Shown piece by piece: positions 1-8,775 of a stretch of DNA of 64,000 nt. Positions within the stretch are counted from its first letter, which is position 1. Each line of letters begins with the position of its first letter. Source of the stretch: Bacillus methanolicus MGA3 (GTDB taxonomy: Bacteria > Bacillota > Bacilli > Bacillales > Cytobacillaceae). Below the pieces are notes generated by a model. It searched no databases. It saw nothing but the letters and a program-made list of their open reading frames with translations, and was not told the origin of the DNA. The position numbers and the translations under genes were made by a program. The stretch lies in assembly GCF_000724485.1 (NCBI RefSeq), contig NZ_CP007739.1, positions 2,278,843 to 2,342,842 of the forward strand, written 5' to 3'.

Positions 1-926
1 GGTTCCAATACAGTATCGGACTTGATGGATAATGCAGGGCCTTCATGAACTTCCAACCCTATGCCATGACCTGTCGAATGCCCAAAGTTTTCTCCATAAC
101 CTTTTTGGGCAATAAAGTTTCTTGTTAAAGCATCTGCTTCTTTTCCGGTCATACCAGGCTTTATTCCTGCCAATCCCCGTAATTGGGCCTCTAAAACTAT
201 ACCGTAAATTTCTTTCAGTTTATCATCAGGTTTTCCGACAGCGACAGTCCGGGTGATATCAGAAACATATCCTTTATAATATGCTCCAAAGTCAAGCGTA
301 ACAAAATCACCGGTTTCAATAATCTTATCACTAGCCACCCCATGAGGCAGTGCAGAACGGTAACCCGATGCGACGATGATATCAAAGGATGATGATATTG
401 CGCCGGCTTTTCTCATAAAGAACTCGAGTTCATTCGAAACCTCCAATTCAGTAACCCCTGGACGAATAAACTCTAAAATATGCTTAAAAGCGGCATCAGC
501 AATGTCCGCTGCTTCCTTTAATATCTTAATCTCTGATTCCGTCTTAATCAAGCGCAACTTTTCAACAACGCCTGAAACTGGCACAAGTTCCGCTCCAATG
601 GCTTTTTCATATGCTTTAAATGATGAATATGATAAATGATCCTGTTCGAATCCAAGTTTTTTAATCCCCAGTTTCTTCACTTGTTTTGCCACTTCGTCTG
701 GAAGTGACCCTTTATGTTGAACAATCTCATAGCCTTCACATTGTTTTGTTGCCTGTTCAATATAACGGAAATCTGTAATAAATTGTGCATTTTCTGTACT
801 GATTAATACAACGCCGGCACTCCCTGTAAAATTCGTCATATACCTGCGGTTATATGAATTTGTAATGAGTATTCCATCAATTCCAAGCTTTTCAATGGCC
901 GAGCGTAACTTTTTAATTTTCTCCAT
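1..926 (-). CDS. yqhT: Xaa-Pro peptidase of the M24 family (YqhT), 3' end outside window
   Basis: About 308 N-terminal residues are visible; the end lies beyond base 1. The protein has the creatinase-like N-domain (start MEKIKKLRSAIEKLGIDG) followed by the pita-bread metallopeptidase fold. Metal-ligand motifs are present: DFGAYYKGYVSDITRT supplies the two aspartates and GHSTGHGIGLEVHE the histidine. The family removes N-terminal residues next to proline or splits Xaa-Pro dipeptides in the cytoplasm, using two Mn/Co ions. The ATG at 926 follows GAGAGGAGATCAT and overlaps the end of aroQ by 14 nt, so the two are translationally coupled. In B. subtilis efp follows; it would lie outside this window. 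Confidence 0.93.
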   Translation of the reverse strand, partial: MEKIKKLRSAIEKLGIDGILITNSYNRRYMTNFTGSAGVVLISTENAQFITDFRYIEQATKQCEGYEIVQHKGSLPDEVAKQVKKLGIKKLGFEQDHLSYSSFKAYEKAIGAELVPVSGVVEKLRLIKTESEIKILKEAADIADAAFKHILEFIRPGVTELEVSNELEFFMRKAGAISSSFDIIVASGYRSALPHGVASDKIIETGDFVTLDFGAYYKGYVSDITRTVAVGKPDDKLKEIYGIVLEAQLRGLAGIKPGMTGKEADALTRNFIAQKGYGENFGHSTGHGIGLEVHEGPALSIKSDTVLE

Positions 927-1374
927 ATGATCTCCTCTCTTTAGCAAGTTCCAAAAGGGCTTCAAAAGCCAATTCATAGCCTTTTAATCCCAACCCCACA
1001 ATCTGTCCCTTTGTTACGGGTGCTGTGACTGATACATGACGAAACGACTCACGCGCATGAATGTTAGATATATGTACTTCGATCACTGGCACTGATATCC
1101 CTGCAATTGCATCACGAATTGCATAACTGTAATGTGTATATGCACCGGGGTTAAAAATAATTCCATCATAGTTTTCCTCATTCGCTTGATGGAGTCGATC
1201 GATCAGACTTCCTTCATGGTTCGATTGAAAACAAGTAATTTCCACCCCATTCTGTTCTCCTATTTTCTTCATGCGCGTTTCAAGATCTCTCAATGTTTGT
1301 TCTCCGTAAATCCCAGGCTCCCTTTTTCCTAGCAAATTTAGATTTGGTCCATTTAGCAACAAAATTTTTTTCAT
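913..1374 (-). CDS. aroQ: 3-dehydroquinate dehydratase, type II
   Basis: Shikimate-pathway enzyme converting 3-dehydroquinate to 3-dehydroshikimate, working as a cytoplasmic dodecamer. The 153 residues match the family length. Signature segments are present: LLLNGPNLNLLGKREPGIYG at the N-terminus with the catalytic tyrosine, NPGAYTHYSYAIRDA in the middle, and EVHISNIHARESFRHVS with the catalytic histidine. It lies upstream of and overlaps yqhT by 14 nt, as in Bacillus. The window also carries aroK, a later step of the same pathway, but that gene is frameshifted here. Confidence 0.97.
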   Translation of the reverse strand: MKKILLLNGPNLNLLGKREPGIYGEQTLRDLETRMKKIGEQNGVEITCFQSNHEGSLIDRLHQANEENYDGIIFNPGAYTHYSYAIRDAIAGISVPVIEVHISNIHARESFRHVSVTAPVTKGQIVGLGLKGYELAFEALLELAKERRSYGEN

Positions 1375-1456
1375 TTTTCAGCTCCTGCACAATTCATTAA
1401 AATGTTCAATAAAAATATTCTATCACAGATATTTCGTATTTAACTAGATAGAACAG

Positions 1457-1972
1457 TTAAGAGTGAGATTCAGCCTGTTCTTCCCCTTGGTTTTGCATTT
1501 CATTTTCTTCATATGATATTGAATAACCGACAAATACACCAAAAAGAATGTAAAAACAAACTGAAGTAATTATCGTATCGCGTTTTAGTTCACCAAATGA
1601 ACTGATTCCGGGGAATATCGGGTTTAACACGAAAAAAACAAGCAAAAATAAAATGATGCCATAGACGGCCCCGACCCAGATACTTTTAAATTTTCTAAAT
1701 GCAGCATAGTAAATGAGTGCTGCACCGATTGATACAATTCCGATCAAAATGATCGAGATTACCGTCCCGAGCCATCCTTCTTTCCAATCGCCGATTACCC
1801 AAGGTTCCAAAATAACACGTGGGGGAATTTCTGTAAAACTAAAAACGTAAGCCAGATAGGCGAGTGAGCTCAATAATACCCCGCCAGTTAACCCTGTCCA
1901 AACAACCATTGAAATAAAAGACATCGGTTTTTCCCGCTCATTGTGTTCAGATTTTTTTTGATTGTCTGCCAT
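1457..1972 (-). CDS. yqhR: YqhR family integral membrane protein
   Basis: A 171-residue protein with a charged N-terminus (MADNQKKSEHNEREK), four predicted membrane segments (about residues 20-42, 70-90, 100-118 and 135-155) and an acidic C-terminal tail. The ATG at 1972 is preceded by a clear GGAGGTG, so the longer reading frame upstream is not used. No catalytic motif is visible and the function is unknown. It is transcribed away from yqhQ, with a 190-bp divergent promoter region between, and lies about 80 bp upstream of aroQ in the same orientation. Confidence 0.87.
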   Translation of the reverse strand: MADNQKKSEHNEREKPMSFISMVVWTGLTGGVLLSSLAYLAYVFSFTEIPPRVILEPWVIGDWKEGWLGTVISIILIGIVSIGAALIYYAAFRKFKSIWVGAVYGIILFLLVFFVLNPIFPGISSFGELKRDTIITSVCFYILFGVFVGYSISYEENEMQNQGEEQAESHS

Positions 1973-2164
1973 AAAGTACACCTCCATTTTTATTATGTCC
2001 AGAGGCAATCGTTCCTTGCACAGTGAATGAAAAAACATTAGTATAACTGTCTGTTCTAGAGATTTTCGTTTTTTTTTAGTAGAATAAAAATAAGTACTTT
2101 ACAGCTTTTTGAAAAATACTTGCTGTTTTGTGCAAGTTTATCGTATAGGTTGGTGTTGACTTAC

Positions 2165-3109
2165 ATGTCTCAAGAAAAAAAGCCGCTTTACGGAGGTCAA
2201 GCAGTTGTTGAAGGTGTTATGTTTGGGGGTAAACATCATACGGTAACTGCTATTAGAAGAAAAGATCAATCAATCGAATATTACCGTCTTCCCCGAAAAT
2301 CAAATCGAGCATTTACTCTTTTGAAAAAAATCCCGTTTATTCGCGGGATTGTTGCGATAATTGAAGCGAGTGCCAACGGATCAAAACATTTAAATTTTTC
2401 AGCCGAAAGATATGATCTAGATCCAAAAAACGACCATCTTATTAAAGAACAAGAGACTTCTAAACTAACGATGGTTCTTGGAGTAGCCGCTCTCGGTGTT
2501 ATTTCTTTTTTGTTCGGAAAATTTCTGTTTACACTTATTCCAGTTTTTTTAGCTGAGCTGACAAGACCGATTTTTTCAAGCAAGTTCGCACAAATTCTCG
2601 TAGAAGGCTTTTTTAAGCTATTACTGCTGCTAGCATACATCTACTTTATTTCTTTAACCCCAATTATTAAAAGGGTGTTTCAATATCATGGTGCAGAGCA
2701 TAAAGTAATTAATACATATGAAAACGGAAAAGAGCTTACAGTTGAAAATGTGCAAGCCCATTCTCGTCTTCATTACAGGTGCGGAAGCAGTTTTATTTTG
2801 TTTACAGTAATCATCGGTGTTTTTGTTTATATGCTCGTTCCAACAGAGCCTTTATGGGTAAGGGTAATCAATCGCCTAGCTTTAATCCCTGTCGTACTCG
2901 GGATTTCTTTTGAAGTACTGCAGATGACAAATAGGCTCCGGAATGTTCCAATATTAAAATATCTTGGACTCCCAGGGTTATGGCTTCAGCTCTTAACAAC
3001 AAAAGAACCGACCAACGACCAAGTGGAAGTTGCAATTCTTTCGTTTAAAGAGCTCTTAAGATTAGAAAAAGAAACAGACGAACGATTAAAATCGGAGGAA
3101 ATTGTGTAA
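2165..3109 (+). CDS. yqhQ: YqhQ, DUF1385 membrane protein
   Basis: A 314-residue DUF1385 protein. The N-terminus carries the family signature YGGQAVVEGVMFGGK; hydrophobic segments lie in the middle and towards the C-terminus, and the conserved YHGAEHKVINTYE with RLHYRCGSSF lies between them. The role is unknown; the His and Cys residues suggest possible metal binding (inference). The ATG at 2165 is preceded only by a weak AGGTTGGTG, so the start is less certain than for its neighbours. It runs parallel to yqhP. Confidence 0.88.
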   Translation: MSQEKKPLYGGQAVVEGVMFGGKHHTVTAIRRKDQSIEYYRLPRKSNRAFTLLKKIPFIRGIVAIIEASANGSKHLNFSAERYDLDPKNDHLIKEQETSKLTMVLGVAALGVISFLFGKFLFTLIPVFLAELTRPIFSSKFAQILVEGFFKLLLLLAYIYFISLTPIIKRVFQYHGAEHKVINTYENGKELTVENVQAHSRLHYRCGSSFILFTVIIGVFVYMLVPTEPLWVRVINRLALIPVVLGISFEVLQMTNRLRNVPILKYLGLPGLWLQLLTTKEPTNDQVEVAILSFKELLRLEKETDERLKSEEIV

Positions 3110-3175
3110 AAGTATTAGTCTGGAAGTTTAAAAAAGGGAAAAAATGCTCATTATGCTCTTAGGGAGGTGGCTTTC

Positions 3176-3559
3176 TTGAAAAATCGGACTGCAAATTTGG
3201 TTGTAACAGGTCTCATTATCTTTGCAGGTATAGGCATTTTTGGAAGTCTACTTGCAAATCCGGCCGGTTTTTTACAGAGAATAGCTGTCATTATTTTGAT
3301 CGGTGGTATTGTTTATTTTTTCTTCCGACATTTTTACCTATCAACCCCTGAGAAGCAAGAGCAGCGAGCATTTATTAAAGCCGCAAAAAGATCTAAGAAG
3401 AGATTCAAGCACAAGGATGGTAAACAAACAAACCGTCGTTCAAATGTTGGTTCTCTTTCATCCCTAAAAAAACAAAATAGAAGAAAGAAAAAATCCCCTG
3501 TCCATCTAACTGTTATAGAAGGAAAGAAAGGAAAAAAGAAAAATCGAGCCTCATTTTGA
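3176..3559 (+). CDS. yqhP: YqhP (SA1362-type) small membrane protein
   Basis: A 127-residue protein: two N-terminal membrane segments (about residues 8-25 and 32-50) and then a very basic Lys/Arg-rich tail of about 75 residues. I chose the TTG at 3176 because AGGGAGGTGG ends about 7 nt before it; a GTG at 3167 lies inside that ribosome binding site. The function is unknown. The basic cytoplasmic tail could contact RNA, ribosomes or acidic lipids (inference). A terminator overlaps the stop codon. Confidence 0.82.
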   Translation: MKNRTANLVVTGLIIFAGIGIFGSLLANPAGFLQRIAVIILIGGIVYFFFRHFYLSTPEKQEQRAFIKAAKRSKKRFKHKDGKQTNRRSNVGSLSSLKKQNRRKKKSPVHLTVIEGKKGKKKNRASF

Positions 3560-3573
3560 GGATCGATTTTTTT
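3542..3573 (+). terminator. Rho-independent terminator after yqhP
   Basis: Stem of AATCGA, one mismatch, CCTCA paired with TGAGG and TCGATT, a three-base loop and then a run of T. It overlaps the last codons of yqhP. Confidence 0.8.
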
Positions 3574-3575
3574 AT

Positions 3576-3721
3576 TCGATGTTTTTTGAGGATTTCCTGC
3601 ATAACCACATCTTTGCTTAGCAAATCAAGGCGCTTCCGATCATGATGTCCTAAAACTTTTCGCACTGCTGTTTGAATCGCCCATTCCTCAGATAATCAAA
3701 ACGCATCAACTATTATCGTTT
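3576..3721 (-). other. Short intergenic segment with coding-like open frame
   Basis: Between the yqhO stop and the yqhP terminator, one minus-strand frame stays open for about 45 codons (residues such as LSEEWAIQTAVRKVLGHHDR). It has codon use like a gene but no start codon or ribosome binding site. It may be the remnant of a lost gene. I do not recognise it. Confidence 0.25.
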
Positions 3722-4606
3722 CTAAAAACTCCACTTTTTAAAAAAATGCTCCGCTGATTTCCTCCCAAGCGCCAGCAATGCATGTTTTTTTTCTTCTGCT
3801 AATGAAAATTCGGTTGTGAGGAATCTTTCAGTGGGAATAAAGATAATATTTTTTTCATGTTTTCTTGAAATATGCCTCGCATCATGGGCATCTTTCATTG
3901 TTTCAAAAAGTGCTTCATATAATTGAAAAGCATTCGAAATTTTATTTTGCGGACGGTCATACTCTTTGCTGCTGAGCTTTATCCCAAGAACAGGCCTAAC
4001 TTTCTTTACACTTTCTCGATCAAACAGCCACATTGGAAAGTTGCTCAGGACCCCACCATCAACGATAATGTTTGTCCCGGACTGTGTTCTTAGCTTTACT
4101 GGTTCAAAGAAGAATGGAAGGCTACAGCTCATTCGAATTGCCTTGGCAATCGGAAACAATCTTTGATCAATTCCATATTTTTCTAAATCATCAGGGAGCA
4201 CGAGCAAACGGCCGTTTGATAAATCTGAAGCAATTACCCTTAAAGATTGTGGCGGCAAATCAGCAAATGTTCTTAATCCTTTTGCCTCTAGTTTCTCCTG
4301 TATCCATTTTTCTAGAGCATTTCCCTTATATAAGCCTAGACGCCAATAAACAAACAGCCACTTTGCAAATGGAAATGGTATGAGGGACGTTCGTGGATCC
4401 ATGAACGATCTTAAATCAAGTTGATCAATCAGTTGGTAAACTTCTTCACTTGTATATCCTGCGCTCAATAAGGCGGCGACAATTGATCCGGCACTTGTTC
4501 CTGCAACATGTTTAAATCGAAATCCTCTTCTTTCGACTTCTTTAATAGCACCAATCAAGGCAAATCCTTTGATGCCTCCACCAGAAAAAACGCCGTCTAT
4601 ATACAT
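3722..4606 (-). CDS. yqhO: Patatin-like phospholipase YqhO
   Basis: A 294-residue patatin-family serine hydrolase. The oxyanion loop SGGGIKG is at about residues 8-14, the nucleophile elbow GTSAG has Ser at about residue 38, and the second member of the Ser-Asp dyad is in DGG at about residue 183. The family hydrolyses acyl chains from lipids; the substrate here is unknown. The ATG at 4606 follows CAGGAGTG. No signal peptide is seen, so it is probably cytoplasmic or on the inner membrane face. It faces yqhP convergently. Confidence 0.92.
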   Translation of the reverse strand: MYIDGVFSGGGIKGFALIGAIKEVERRGFRFKHVAGTSAGSIVAALLSAGYTSEEVYQLIDQLDLRSFMDPRTSLIPFPFAKWLFVYWRLGLYKGNALEKWIQEKLEAKGLRTFADLPPQSLRVIASDLSNGRLLVLPDDLEKYGIDQRLFPIAKAIRMSCSLPFFFEPVKLRTQSGTNIIVDGGVLSNFPMWLFDRESVKKVRPVLGIKLSSKEYDRPQNKISNAFQLYEALFETMKDAHDARHISRKHEKNIIFIPTERFLTTEFSLAEEKKHALLALGRKSAEHFFKKWSF

Positions 4607-4791
4607 GTGCGACACTCCTGTCGATGTAGTCACTTGTTACATCTTTAAGCAAGTGCGCGTGGAAATAGTACGGTTGACAAGTTAAAAAGTTTTTAAATAT
4701 TAAACTTCTCTTACTAGAAAAATTATACATATAACCGAGGGTAGGTTTCTTTATTTGAAGGCAGGATACCATAAGGTGCAAAATGAAAAAG

Positions 4792-4824
4792 TAAAAAAGA
4801 GGAAGGAAAATTTTTTCCATCCTC
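4792..4824 (-). terminator. Terminator after nrdJ
   Basis: On the minus strand GAGGATGGAAAA pairs with TTTTCCTTCCTC and is followed by TTTTTT. It lies 14 nt past the nrdJ stop. Confidence 0.75.
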
Positions 4825-4837
4825 ATTCATGTGATAA

Positions 4838-7399
4838 TTATAATCCGCACTTTAACTGAGCGTTACAGTTGGTGCAAGTATTGCAGCCGCCGATTTCTTT
4901 GACAGTTCCTTTGCGGCAGACAGGACATATATTGCCGATTTCAGAACCGATTGTGACATCTGTCGAACGAAGTTCGTTGATGGTTTCAACAAGAACAACA
5001 TGCTGCTTTTTCTTTTCTTCTTTTTGCTCCGCTGTTTCTTCAACTCTATTTTCTTCTGCCTTTAACGTCAGCACTTGTGAATCGCGGGAACCGTCAACAT
5101 AGACAGTACCACCTTTTGCACCTCCGCGGTACAGACGCTCATAAACTTTTTTAACCTGATCCACAGTGTATCCTTTCGGTGCATTAACTGTTTTACTGAT
5201 CGAGCTGTCAACCCAACGCTGAATAACACATTGTACATCAGCGTGTGCTTCAGGAGTTAACTCCATGGCTGTTACGAACCAGTGCGGCAGATTGTTTTCA
5301 TCTGCTTCCGGATGTTTTTCCAAATATTCTTGAACGATTTCCGCTTTCACTTCAATAAATTTGCCAAGGCGTCCGCTTCGGTAGTAAGAAAAGGAAAAAT
5401 ATGGTTCAAGTCCAGTAGAAACCCCAACCATAGTCCCAGTGGATCCCGTAGGAGCGACGGTCAATAGGTGTGAATTCCGGATTCCGTGTTTCAAAATAGC
5501 TTGTCGTATATCCTCAGGCATTTTTTTCATATATCCTGTATTAATGAAGGCTTCGCGTAATCGTTTTGTTTCTTCTTCTGTCTCACCTACTAAATAAGGG
5601 AAGCTTCCTTTTTCTTTCGCAAGTTCTATAGAAGCGCGATAAGCCGTCGTAGCGATAGTTTCAAATACTTTGTCAATCAGCTCATTGCCTTCTTCTGATC
5701 CGTATTCGGTTTCGCAGTAAATCAAAAGATCGTGAAGGCCCATTACGCCAAGGCCTATACGGCGCTCACCTAATGCTTGCTTTTTATTTTCTTCAAGGAA
5801 GTATGGTGTTGCATCGATAACGTTATCCTGCATACGGACACCAATTTCAACTGTGCGTTTTAATTTTTCAAAGTTAACAGTTTTATTCTCTTTGTCAGCC
5901 ATCTCTGCAAGGTTAACGGCAGCAAGGTTGCAGACACTATATGGTGCAAGTGGCTGCTCACCACACGGATTTGTTGCAACAACCTTCTGCCCGTAAGCTT
6001 GAGCATTTGTCATTTCGTTCGCGTTATCAATAAAGAAAATTCCAGGTTCTGCAGAGTAAGTTGCACAAATGTTTATTAAATTCCAGAGCTCTCTCGCTTT
6101 GATTTTCTTATAAGTGCGCACTTTATGGCCCATCTTTTCCCATTCGCGCACATCTCCTACTTTGTGCCACTCTTTATTATAAATTTTCATTTCTTCAGCA
6201 TCATAGCTTTCAACGTCCGGGAAGCGAAGTTCATATTCGCCGTCTTTTTCAACAGCTTCCATAAATTCTTTTGTTAAACAAACGGAGATGTTTGCCCCTG
6301 TTAAAAAATCAGGGTTATGAACGGTATAGGTTCCGCCTGTTCTTAATTTTTCTTCTGCTTCTTTAATAATTTTCTCGCTGAAACCGCCATAACCTGGAAT
6401 GTGTTTATAATTTACAATACCTTGGTACATTGCTTTTTCTTGTTCTGTTAAAGGCGTAAACTTCAATTTGTCTTTAGCATGTTTCTTGATCGTTTCATCA
6501 TTTGTGTTTTCAATTAAATAGCGTAAAATGCGCGGATTTTGCATTTTTGAAATAATAAATTCAATAATGTCAGGATGCCAGTCAGCTAGCATGATCATTT
6601 GCGCGCCCCTTCTAGACCCACCTTGCTCTACAAGGTGTGTTAATTTCGCAATGTCATCTAGCCAAGAAACGGATCCTGACGATTTTCCGTTTACGCCTCT
6701 TGCCAAAGTGTTGCGCGGTCTCAACGTTGAGCCATTCGTTCCGACTCCGCCGCCGCGGCTCATGATTTCCATGACTTGCTTGCGGTGTTCAGAAATTCCT
6801 TCACGAGAGTCCTGGACAAACGGCATTACATAGCAGTTGAAATAGGTGACATCTGTTCCAGAGCCGGCACCGTACAAAACACGGCCAGCAGGGACGAAAT
6901 TTAAATTTACAAGCTCCTGGTAAAACTTTTCAAACCATTCCTTGCGCTTTTCTTCTGTTTTTTCTACAGCCGCTAAGCCTGTTGCGTTGCGTTTCGCAAT
7001 TTGTTCATAAAAAATTTCAAGCGGTTTCTCAATTACATCTAAAGATCTTATAATAATTCCTGTTCTTGCTTCTTCCGGGTCATCAAGAACTCCTCTGAAC
7101 TCTTCTTCCACTAACACCTTAGCTTTTTTATTCTCCCAATCGATCTCGAGAATGAATCCTAATCCGCGGGCTGGAAATTTTGGATCTTCTTTGATGGTAA
7201 GTACGACGAAGTCTCCGTTTGTTAACGTGATTTTCTCCGTATCCTTGAACGTGTAACGATCAAGCATGACCAAACGGGAGACCCCTTTGTGAGTGATTTT
7301 CATATCAGGGGTAATAGGGTGCACTTGAGGAAAAAGTCCAATGTCCTTGTTTAATCGCTCAATGTTAATTTTCATTTTTTGTCCTAACGCAACAGACAT
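4838..7399 (-). CDS. nrdJ: Adenosylcobalamin-dependent (class II) ribonucleotide reductase
   Basis: An 853-residue enzyme reducing ribonucleotides to deoxyribonucleotides with a radical from vitamin B12 coenzyme, so it needs neither oxygen nor a small subunit. Landmarks are the NPCGEQPL active-site loop, the SHLLTVAPTGSTGT phosphate-binding segment, and a cysteine-rich C-terminus (CPVC, then CNTCTNC and a final CGL) that combines a zinc-ribbon and the redox cysteines. The ATG at 7399 is 8 nt after AAGGAG; a GTG two codons upstream is too close to that site. B. subtilis uses class I at another locus and has no such gene here, so this is an insertion relative to it. Two NrdR boxes lie upstream. 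Confidence 0.95.
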   Translation of the reverse strand: MSVALGQKMKINIERLNKDIGLFPQVHPITPDMKITHKGVSRLVMLDRYTFKDTEKITLTNGDFVVLTIKEDPKFPARGLGFILEIDWENKKAKVLVEEEFRGVLDDPEEARTGIIIRSLDVIEKPLEIFYEQIAKRNATGLAAVEKTEEKRKEWFEKFYQELVNLNFVPAGRVLYGAGSGTDVTYFNCYVMPFVQDSREGISEHRKQVMEIMSRGGGVGTNGSTLRPRNTLARGVNGKSSGSVSWLDDIAKLTHLVEQGGSRRGAQMIMLADWHPDIIEFIISKMQNPRILRYLIENTNDETIKKHAKDKLKFTPLTEQEKAMYQGIVNYKHIPGYGGFSEKIIKEAEEKLRTGGTYTVHNPDFLTGANISVCLTKEFMEAVEKDGEYELRFPDVESYDAEEMKIYNKEWHKVGDVREWEKMGHKVRTYKKIKARELWNLINICATYSAEPGIFFIDNANEMTNAQAYGQKVVATNPCGEQPLAPYSVCNLAAVNLAEMADKENKTVNFEKLKRTVEIGVRMQDNVIDATPYFLEENKKQALGERRIGLGVMGLHDLLIYCETEYGSEEGNELIDKVFETIATTAYRASIELAKEKGSFPYLVGETEEETKRLREAFINTGYMKKMPEDIRQAILKHGIRNSHLLTVAPTGSTGTMVGVSTGLEPYFSFSYYRSGRLGKFIEVKAEIVQEYLEKHPEADENNLPHWFVTAMELTPEAHADVQCVIQRWVDSSISKTVNAPKGYTVDQVKKVYERLYRGGAKGGTVYVDGSRDSQVLTLKAEENRVEETAEQKEEKKKQHVVLVETINELRSTDVTIGSEIGNICPVCRKGTVKEIGGCNTCTNCNAQLKCGL

Positions 7400-7519
7400 G
7401 ATCACAACTCCTTCAAACTATTTCTAAACTTCTTTTTTTGTTTTTCGATAATAATAGAATGATGTGTTGATTCTATTTGTTTTATCGAATACCCTTAAGT
7501 TATCACTTCAAACACAAAA

Positions 7520-7535
7520 AATCAATATATAGTAT
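7520..7535. promoter_or_regulatory. NrdR box 1 upstream of nrdJ
   Basis: AATCAATATATAGTAT matches 13 of 16 positions of the NrdR consensus ACACWATATATWGTGT, including the CWATATATWG core. NrdR represses ribonucleotide reductase genes in response to (d)ATP. Its spacing to box 2 supports the call. Confidence 0.75.
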
Positions 7536-7552
7536 GAAAATTATTTTAGATA

Positions 7553-7568
7553 CTACTATATATTGTGT
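7553..7568. promoter_or_regulatory. NrdR box 2 upstream of nrdJ
   Basis: CTACTATATATTGTGT matches 14 of 16 positions of the NrdR consensus. Its centre is 33 bp from that of box 1, about three helical turns, the same-face arrangement usual for NrdR. Confidence 0.78.
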
Positions 7569-7740
7569 TTTGGTCAAATGATTCTCATTTTGTCAAAAAT
7601 AAAAACAACTAGAAAAACGAGATTTAGAGAGTTAATGACCGATATTCAGCATATAATGATGATTTTAAACAAATTTCGAAGGTTGCACTTTCGGCTAATA
7701 GGAGGAAAGTCTTTTTGTAAAGTAGAGTAGAAAACTGATT

Positions 7741-8775
7741 TCAAAAGGGGCAGCTCTCGCTTTCTCTTTTTACTTTCAGTTTCCCCTCATCAAACCGTAC
7801 GTGAGGTTTTCCCTCATACGGCTTTCCGATTCTATGATGCATTCCGAGAAAGTCAAATCCACTTTTGTCATCCCAAATGTTTACCAGTCTTGATTTGTCC
7901 TTGTTGATGGTTAAATCCAATTTCTTCATGATGGATTTGACTACATCAATACTTTGCAGGGCTTGTTGTTTCGTATTGCACATAATGACGAAGTCATCGG
8001 CGTATCGTATAAGTTCCCCTAAGTGAGCGAACTGCTTCTCCCAAATGGTATCCATGTAATTCAAGTAAATATTCGCTAAAAGCGGAGAAATCCCCCCCCC
8101 TTGCGGCGTACCTAGGTCGGTGTCACGGAACTGATCATCTTCCATGACGCCTGCTTTTAGCCATTTACGGATGAGTCTTAGTACCCTTCTGTCGCTTATT
8201 CGCATTTCCACCAACTTCATGAGCTTCTCCTGGTTAATGTTGTCGAAGTATCCTTTAATATCGACATCGACAACCCAGTATGACTTCCTACTCAATTTAC
8301 GGATTCTATTTATGGCTTGATGGGCATTCCGATTTGGGCGAAAACCAAATGAGCAGTCTTTGAAATCTGCTTCAAATATAGGTTCAATGAGTAATTTCAC
8401 TGTTATCTGTGCAACCCTGTCTTTAATCGTTGGGATTCCCAGTGGTCTTTCTTTCCCGTCAGCTTTTGGGATATATGTTCTTCGAACAGGTTTCGGATGA
8501 AATCGTTTCTCCTTCAACTCAAGATATAATTCGTTGAGAAACTTTCTTTCTCCATATTCATGGACGATGCCCTCTATGGTCTGTCCATCTATTCCCCCAC
8601 TGCCTTTATTTCTTTTCACTCTTCGCCATGCCTCCGCAAGAATGTCGGGACGATAAACTTTGTCATATAACGCATGAAATCGGCGATTTTTGCTTTCCTT
8701 GGCACAAAGGTATAGTGTTTTCCAAAGTTCTCGAGCTTTTACATCGGTGTAGTTAGCCGGTTTTCCGGCATTCAC
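7741..8775 (-). pseudogene. ltrA: Group II intron reverse transcriptase/maturase, C-terminally truncated
   Basis: 344 residues are left of a protein that normally has about 420 or more. The reverse-transcriptase domain is complete through its catalytic motifs: GIPTIKDRVAQ, SFGFRPNRNAHQA, DVDIKGYFDNI, GTPQGGGISPLLANIYL and RYADDF with the two catalytic aspartates. After GFDFLGMHHR the frame runs straight into domain V of the intron RNA, so the last 28 or so residues are a translation of the ribozyme and not protein-coding in origin. The X (maturase) domain and any endonuclease domain are missing. It starts at an ATG with AAGGAGGT 12 nt upstream. Self-splicing assistance and mobility are probably lost. 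Confidence 0.88.
7792..7825 (-). ncRNA. Group II intron domain V
   Basis: On the minus strand AGCCGTATGAGG, a GAAAA loop and CCTCACGTACGGTT form the 34-nt catalytic hairpin. It has the AGC triad at its base, a GNRA-type loop and the two-nucleotide bulge. It overlaps the truncated reverse-transcriptase frame. Confidence 0.88.

Larger units (their letters stand above)
7400..7721 (-). other. nrdJ leader region
   Basis: This 320-bp AT-rich gap between nrdJ and the group II intron has no gene. It contains the two NrdR boxes listed separately. I see no cobalamin-riboswitch signature (no B12-box-like segment). Confidence 0.55.

Noticed and set aside
2281..2640. 119-codon minus-strand open frame
   Set aside because: Shadow of yqhQ, which has the conserved DUF1385 motifs on the other strand.
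7400..7721. Cobalamin riboswitch upstream of nrdJ
   Set aside because: No B12-box or conserved core was found; the region is AT-rich and explained by NrdR boxes.
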